The notes under the pieces were generated by a model. It worked only from the letters and a program-made list of their open reading frames with translations, was not told the origin of the DNA and searched no databases. Position numbers and translations under genes: made by a program. Source: Candidatus Aminicenantota bacterium (GTDB taxonomy: Bacteria > Acidobacteriota > Aminicenantia > UBA2199). Taken from it: 9,516 nt of DNA. The DNA lies in the NCBI GenBank assembly GCA_024644125.1, contig JAHELQ010000179.1, forward strand, positions 1 to 9,516, read 5' to 3'. Shown here in pieces: positions 8,001 to 9,516 of this stretch (position 1 is the stretch's first letter; the number at the start of each line of letters is the position of its first letter).

Positions 8001-9516
8001 AATTACCGTCAATGGGTAAAAACGCGCAACCGGCATTCACTATTCCTAAAATCCACGAAATTGTGCGCGCCGTGTGTCCGCCGCAAACGGCGACAATCGA
8101 ACCGCGGCCCGTTCCCAGCGAGAGCAGAACGCGAGACGACTCTTCTGCCTGTCGCATCAGACATTCGTAGGAGTACTGCCGCTCGTTTTCCATGAGAGCG
8201 ATAGCCGAAGGAGTCGCATGCGATTGCCGCTGAAACAATTGGTACACAGTGTTTTTTTGAGTATCCGTCACATCGGTTTGATTCCAATGGTAAAGTAGCT
8301 TGTTTTTTTGACCTATGGGCATCAGCTCAATATTTTTGAGTTTGACCGATTCATCGCTCGAGGTTTCGGACAAAATCCGTTTGAAATAGGAGATAAATTC
8401 TCCGATGGTTTCTGCCGAGAACAACGATGCATAATACTCCCAGGTCAGCACCAATTTGCCGTCCGTTTCACTCACGTGAACGGTCAGGTCGAACTTTGCC
8501 GTTTTATTGCGCCGGCGGTATTCGCGCACGCGCAATTCATCGGATTGGAGCAAAGGTAGATAGTCTTCTTCCTCTGAATGGTAGGACAGCATCGCATCAA
8601 AAAGAGGATTTCTCGATGAATCCTTCGCTACATCCAACCGGCCGACCAAATCTTCGAATGGAACATGCTGATGTTCGAAGGCCTCGATTATCATTGATTT
8701 TTGTTTCAATAGAAACGAAGCGAACGATGCTTCGCCGTCAACGTCCAGCAGCAACGGTAATGTGTTGACGAACATGCCTACGATATCTTCCATAGCCGGA
8801 TGCGGTCTTCCGGAAACCGGCGTTCCCACCACGACCCGTTCCTGTCCTGAGAGTCTCGCCAATAAGATGGAAAGCAGAGAGGCGAAATACATAAATTTTG
8901 TAACTCCGTATTTTTGACAGGATGCTTGAATGCCGCGATGTTCGGAAGGCGGGATCTCAATTTCCAGCCAACCGCCCTTATGATCGAATATCACTGGCCG
9001 TTGGAAATCCGACGGTAAATCCAGGACAGGAACGCCTTCCTTGAACTGTTCTAGCCAGAAAGGCAGGTGACGGTTGGCTATAACGCCGTACTGACTCTGT
9101 TGCCATAGGGCGAAATCGCGGTATCGGAAGCCCCCGCCCTCCGGATTTTTTCCTTCATAGAGGCCGAGGAAATCTCGCAGGATAATTCCCAGCGAAAGTC
9201 CATCGGCGATAATGTGATGAATGTCCAGAAGCAGAAGATGTTCCTCCGGCCCGCGGGCAGTCAACCCAACGCGCATCAGGGGAGCGAACCGCAAATCGAA
9301 GGGCTCGATGAATTGTTCGATGGCCGCGTCGTAATCAGGGCATGGGCCATTCAAAAATATAGCGGTTTTTAATTGCAAAGATTGAATCACGATTGGGGAG
9401 GAAGAATGAACGATTTGCACCGGTTCATCATTCCTCATTTCAAACGAGGTGCGCAGACTTTCGTGCCGGGCCGCCAACGCGTCCAGGGCATGTTGTAACC
9501 GGCGATAGTCGAGCTC
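2029..9516 (-). CDS. Non-ribosomal peptide synthetase, C-A-PCP-C-A-PCP-C, 5' end missing
   Basis: Multimodular NRPS subunit that activates amino acids as acyl-adenylates, loads them on phosphopantetheine arms and joins them; cytosolic by family. Residues are numbered from the first visible codon (9516-9514). Domain order: C1 1-405, A1 421-910, PCP1 921-995, C2 1010-1438, A2 1463-1951, PCP2 1963-2035, C3 2049-2483, then a short basic tail ending at a TAG stop. The frame is open through the right edge and the first visible residues (ELDYRRLQHAL, running into RHESLRTSF) already lie inside a condensation domain. The true start is therefore outside the window, and the TTG at 9477 is not a start. 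By hand alignment, A1 looks asparagine-specific and A2 isoleucine-like. No epimerization or thioesterase domain is seen, so the chain is passed on. The protein ends with a C domain lacking its A-PCP partner, which is supplied by the next gene 9 bases downstream. Function as an NRPS is certain; the product is unknown. Confidence 0.97.
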   Translation of the reverse strand, partial: ELDYRRLQHALDALAARHESLRTSFEMRNDEPVQIVHSSSPIVIQSLQLKTAIFLNGPCPDYDAAIEQFIEPFDLRFAPLMRVGLTARGPEEHLLLLDIHHIIADGLSLGIILRDFLGLYEGKNPEGGGFRYRDFALWQQSQYGVIANRHLPFWLEQFKEGVPVLDLPSDFQRPVIFDHKGGWLEIEIPPSEHRGIQASCQKYGVTKFMYFASLLSILLARLSGQERVVVGTPVSGRPHPAMEDIVGMFVNTLPLLLDVDGEASFASFLLKQKSMIIEAFEHQHVPFEDLVGRLDVAKDSSRNPLFDAMLSYHSEEEDYLPLLQSDELRVREYRRRNKTAKFDLTVHVSETDGKLVLTWEYYASLFSAETIGEFISYFKRILSETSSDESVKLKNIELMPIGQKNKLLYHWNQTDVTDTQKNTVYQLFQRQSHATPSAIALMENERQYSYECLMRQAEESSRVLLSLGTGRGSIVAVCGGHTARTISWILGIVNAGCAFLPIDGNYPEYRIRYILADSAVSVLVGTEDQRRKTGFHGIFLDVEKDIPEATLDSPAPIESQFSDPCYVIYTSGSTGTPKGVVVEHATIVNYLLWGAKRYLDGNLPVVFPLYTSLAFDLTVTSIFLPLITGNTIAIFDPGEAGAVVRNIVEGRHADIIKATPTHLKILSAVTEGANRLKTIIVGGEELEAHLVDETLRRLGDDVTVYNEYGPTEATVGCMIHRYDKTSARRSVPIGAPIQNARIYLLDRYKKPVPPLVVGELYIGGHVLARGYLNAPGLTAERFVPNPFMPGERLYRTGDLAKRLRDGNLEFLGRIDDQVKIRGYRIEVDEIRHHILQLDGVSDAVVVTREDSSRDLFLCAYLVLAKELDEPDVRRRLGLRLPAYMIPSSFSAIPHIPITANGKLDRRALPEPEFAGEGYMAPETKLQRDIAKIWSSILGIPVDKIGIRDNFFQMGGHSLKAVVLAAKLQEGLDMTIPLSVIFSEPTVSAIAYFAEHNRLDKTSAILPSEKRDVYPLTFAQRRLYALHQLDPEGIAYNTPAVALLSGELDIHRFQQALDLLVLRHQSLRTSFRTSSDGLPVQHVLANVRSDMTYIDVSDDETLDVNDLLNRYQLIRPFDLSRPPLLRATVLQLTAERHLLAMDMNHMISDGVSFASMMEEFFALYENAELAPVTLHYTDYALWQQSGAGREEIKKQESFWLRQFADNVPVMELPADFARPAVRDFKGNRHRFSLEMDAAAQLKEIANAEGTTLFMVLLALYTIFLSKLTGQDDVVLGTPVAGRNRGGLEAVQGMFVNTLVMRYRPSGSRFTRSYIEDVVDHTLAGFDNQEYPFEDLIEKLSVPVDTSRNPLFDVMFALQEETPPDRFCKSLSIVPQDIRSGIAKFDLTLAAVDCDDHIQFSIEYSVGLFKQDTIQRFSRYWIHLLSGAPAKLDRPISEIEMIDAEERHKIISEFNRTQTGFPAHKTIPQLFTDIVLAHPDRTALVDSGINVTYRELFERSLQLAGFLGKQGAASGGIVGLLVERGLDMMVGIMGILLAGCAYLPIDPTYPPNRVEFMLKDSDVSLVCSKPLFRHMTGDLATFIDISDAYIYTRKILETPVIPNSNSIAYIIYTSGTTGKPKGILTSHRNAVRIALCTNYISVGLHDRLLQLSNYAFDGSIFDIFGSLLNGAALVLVNENELAEIGVLGEKIRKQEITKFFVTTALFNALVDLSLWCLGDVKNILFGGERVSVDHCRRLIGDIGPDCLLHMYGPTETTVFASFYPVNAIEDNQYTIPIGGPVSNTNIYILDQKRMVLPIGIVGEIYIGGHGLASGYLNRPELTHEKFVDHPFHPGEKLYRSGDLGRWLPDGSVEFRGRTDHQVKIRGFRIEPGEIEKELLLIEGVDESVVIAETSKSGEKYLIAYIVGEGTLHSDSIRRRLNDTLPHYMIPSHCVILDSLPLTANGKIDRNRLPKPGIDGAEAFVAPAEPNHREMAQLWERILGVERVGMNSHFFDAGGHSIAATRLVNAIRREFGVKVKIVDLYRQPEFGDFCRHTFSEIQSGFSDIPELPVRDYYEVSFSQKRMWVLFKKNPSETAFNLSGIIEIKNIENSAAIEWAMQTLADRHEAFRTYFEERDGEPVQVVENSRSIKIRCVDISFLSAEDRAPRMETIVRESMGRPINILEPPLHSCTLVKLDDKRFNLLVIMHHIVSDGWSMEILRDEFTQLLESAAEDRQCFLEPLVIQYKDFAAWQNRMLAADSETRDARAFWLEQLNGNIGPLELPRAAMGSDASNREAAAYRFVLDVGYLSSLNALARQNESTLFIVMIAALKIMLWQLTGQRDISVAIPAAGRQHQNVMGVIGFFVNTLILYHRLEPDMPFEAFLKKVQQDAYRVLEYQTFPLELIFGELNMPYPEISVFFNMLNIRDTAMEELKDFSSFHKDRSGDAKYDIVFYVTPYKNAIEIVIAFKKNNFTTATIEKIMQLYEKVLGSICRKPECNINEYRVSSRKRLARKKL
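2068..3372 (-). other. Terminal condensation domain C3, divergent subtype, no A domain after it
   Basis: Motifs: VSFSQKRMWVL near residues 2056-2066, intact HHIVSDG at 2186-2192 (2941-2961), YKDFAAWQ at 2224-2231, AIPAAGR and VIGFFVNTL within 2325-2347, TFPLELI at 2378-2384. Where C1 and C2 have SRNPLFD, C3 has EISVFFNMLN (residues 2394-2403, part of 2308-2346), so it belongs to a different C subfamily. It should join the residue on PCP2 to the residue on PCP3 of the next protein, an in-trans acceptor. After about residue 2483 only a lysine/arginine-rich tail remains (SSRKRLARKKL). Confidence 0.92.
3412..3630 (-). other. Peptidyl carrier protein PCP2
   Basis: Carrier domain with FFDAGGHSIAATRL. 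The phosphopantetheine serine is residue 1998, codon 3523-3525. It is the last carrier of this protein and acts as donor to C3. Confidence 0.95.
3664..5130 (-). other. Adenylation domain A2, predicted isoleucine-like aliphatic
   Basis: Core motifs: YTSGTTGKPKG at residues 1610-1620, FDGSIFDIFGSLL at 1654-1666, HMYGPTE at 1747-1753, YRSGDL at 1836-1841, DHQVKIRGFRIE at 1857-1868, NGK with lysine 1944. Specificity positions D1655 G1656 F1659 F1698 L1722 G1724 M1748 V1756 F1757 K1944 give DGFFLGMVFK, eight of ten identical to the isoleucine code DGFFLGVVYK. Valine or leucine remain possible because aliphatic pockets are often relaxed. Confidence 0.88.
5203..6489 (-). other. Condensation domain C2, with NHxxxDG active-site motif
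   Basis: Joins the module 1 residue to that of module 2. Motifs: YPLTFAQRRLYAL near residues 1013-1025, NHMISDG at 1143-1149 (6070-6090), DYALWQQ at 1177-1183, GTPVAGR and QGMFVNTL within 1275-1297, EYPFEDL at 1328-1334, SRNPLF at 1345-1350. The first histidine of HHxxxDG is asparagine (codon AAT). The second histidine, generally regarded as the catalytically important one, is kept, so activity is likely. No dual epimerization/condensation motif is seen. Confidence 0.95.
6532..6756 (-). other. Peptidyl carrier protein PCP1
   Basis: Carrier domain with the phosphopantetheine site FFQMGGHSLKA. The serine is residue 957, codon 6646-6648. GGHSL is the form usually placed before a condensation domain rather than an epimerase, consistent with C2 following. 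Confidence 0.95.
6787..8256 (-). other. Adenylation domain A1, predicted asparagine
   Basis: Activates the amino acid of module 1 with ATP. Core motifs are canonical: YTSGSTGTPKG at residues 569-579, FDLTVTSIF at 615-623, NEYGPTE at 706-712, YRTGDL at 794-799, DDQVKIRGYRIE at 815-826 and NGK with the catalytic lysine at 902. Specificity positions read by alignment to GrsA PheA: D616 L617 T620 K657 I680 G682 E707 V715 G716 K902, giving DLTKIGEVGK. This differs from the well-known asparagine code DLTKLGEVGK only by I for L. Aspartate codes (DLTKVGHIGK) differ more. Substrate confidence is high for a hand reading. Confidence 0.9.
8302..9516 (-). other. Condensation domain C1 (N-terminus outside window)
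   Basis: Joins the upstream peptidyl chain to the residue loaded by module 1. Visible motifs: active-site HHIIADG (9199-9219, residues 100-106), RYRDFALWQQ (131-140), GTPVSGR followed by VGMFVNTL (231-253), HVPFEDL (284-290) and SRNPLF (301-306). The first motif, S-x-A-Q-x-R-L, lies beyond the right edge, so the LCL or DCL subtype and the chirality of the donor residue cannot be judged. The catalytic second histidine is present. Confidence 0.95.

Noticed and set aside
9475..9477. TTG as the start codon of the first NRPS gene
   Set aside because: The frame stays open to 9516 and the upstream codons encode normal condensation-domain sequence, so the start lies outside the window.
9511..9516. 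GAGCTC (SacI site) exactly at the right edge, possibly a cloning boundary
   Set aside because: A six-base site at an edge can be chance, and the left edge shows no complete matching site. It says nothing about biology.

Overview
The whole window is the inside of a bacterial non-ribosomal peptide synthetase (NRPS) operon, read entirely on the minus strand, so transcription runs from the right edge to the left edge. Two genes cover it. The upstream gene is open at the right edge. The downstream gene is open at the left edge. No gene-free stretch, promoter, terminator, tRNA, CRISPR array or mobile element is visible. Base composition is near 50% GC by eye. The sequence alone does not fix the organism: NRPS operons of this kind occur in Bacillota, Cyanobacteria and several proteobacterial groups.

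Layout in order of translation. Gene 1 (9516 down to 2029, at least 2495 residues) reads C1 (start missing) - A1 - PCP1 - C2 - A2 - PCP2 - C3 and ends after a condensation domain with no adenylation domain behind it. After a 9-base gap comes gene 2 (2019 down to 1, 673 visible residues), which reads A3 - PCP3 - Cy (start only) and begins directly with an adenylation domain. The third module is therefore split between two proteins, C3 on the first and A3-PCP3 on the second. The two genes share one reading frame and are separated by a single amber codon, with a plausible ribosome binding site overlapping that stop.

Reading the ten specificity positions by hand against the GrsA PheA domain gives DLTKIGEVGK for A1 (asparagine type), DGFFLGMVFK for A2 (isoleucine-like aliphatic) and DAMHLGMLNK for A3 (no match that I know). 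The C-type domain at the left edge carries the Cy1 signature of heterocyclization domains, so the next module, outside the window, would be expected to add Cys, Ser or Thr and may close a thiazoline or oxazoline ring. The visible part of the product is thus: upstream chain - Asn - Ile (or Val/Leu) - unknown residue - azoline-forming residue. No epimerization, methylation or thioesterase domain is present here.

I do not see a new class of system. The points most worth checking are the in-frame amber codon that splits a module between C and A, the unusual A3 and C3 domains on either side of that split, and the Cy domain that follows.
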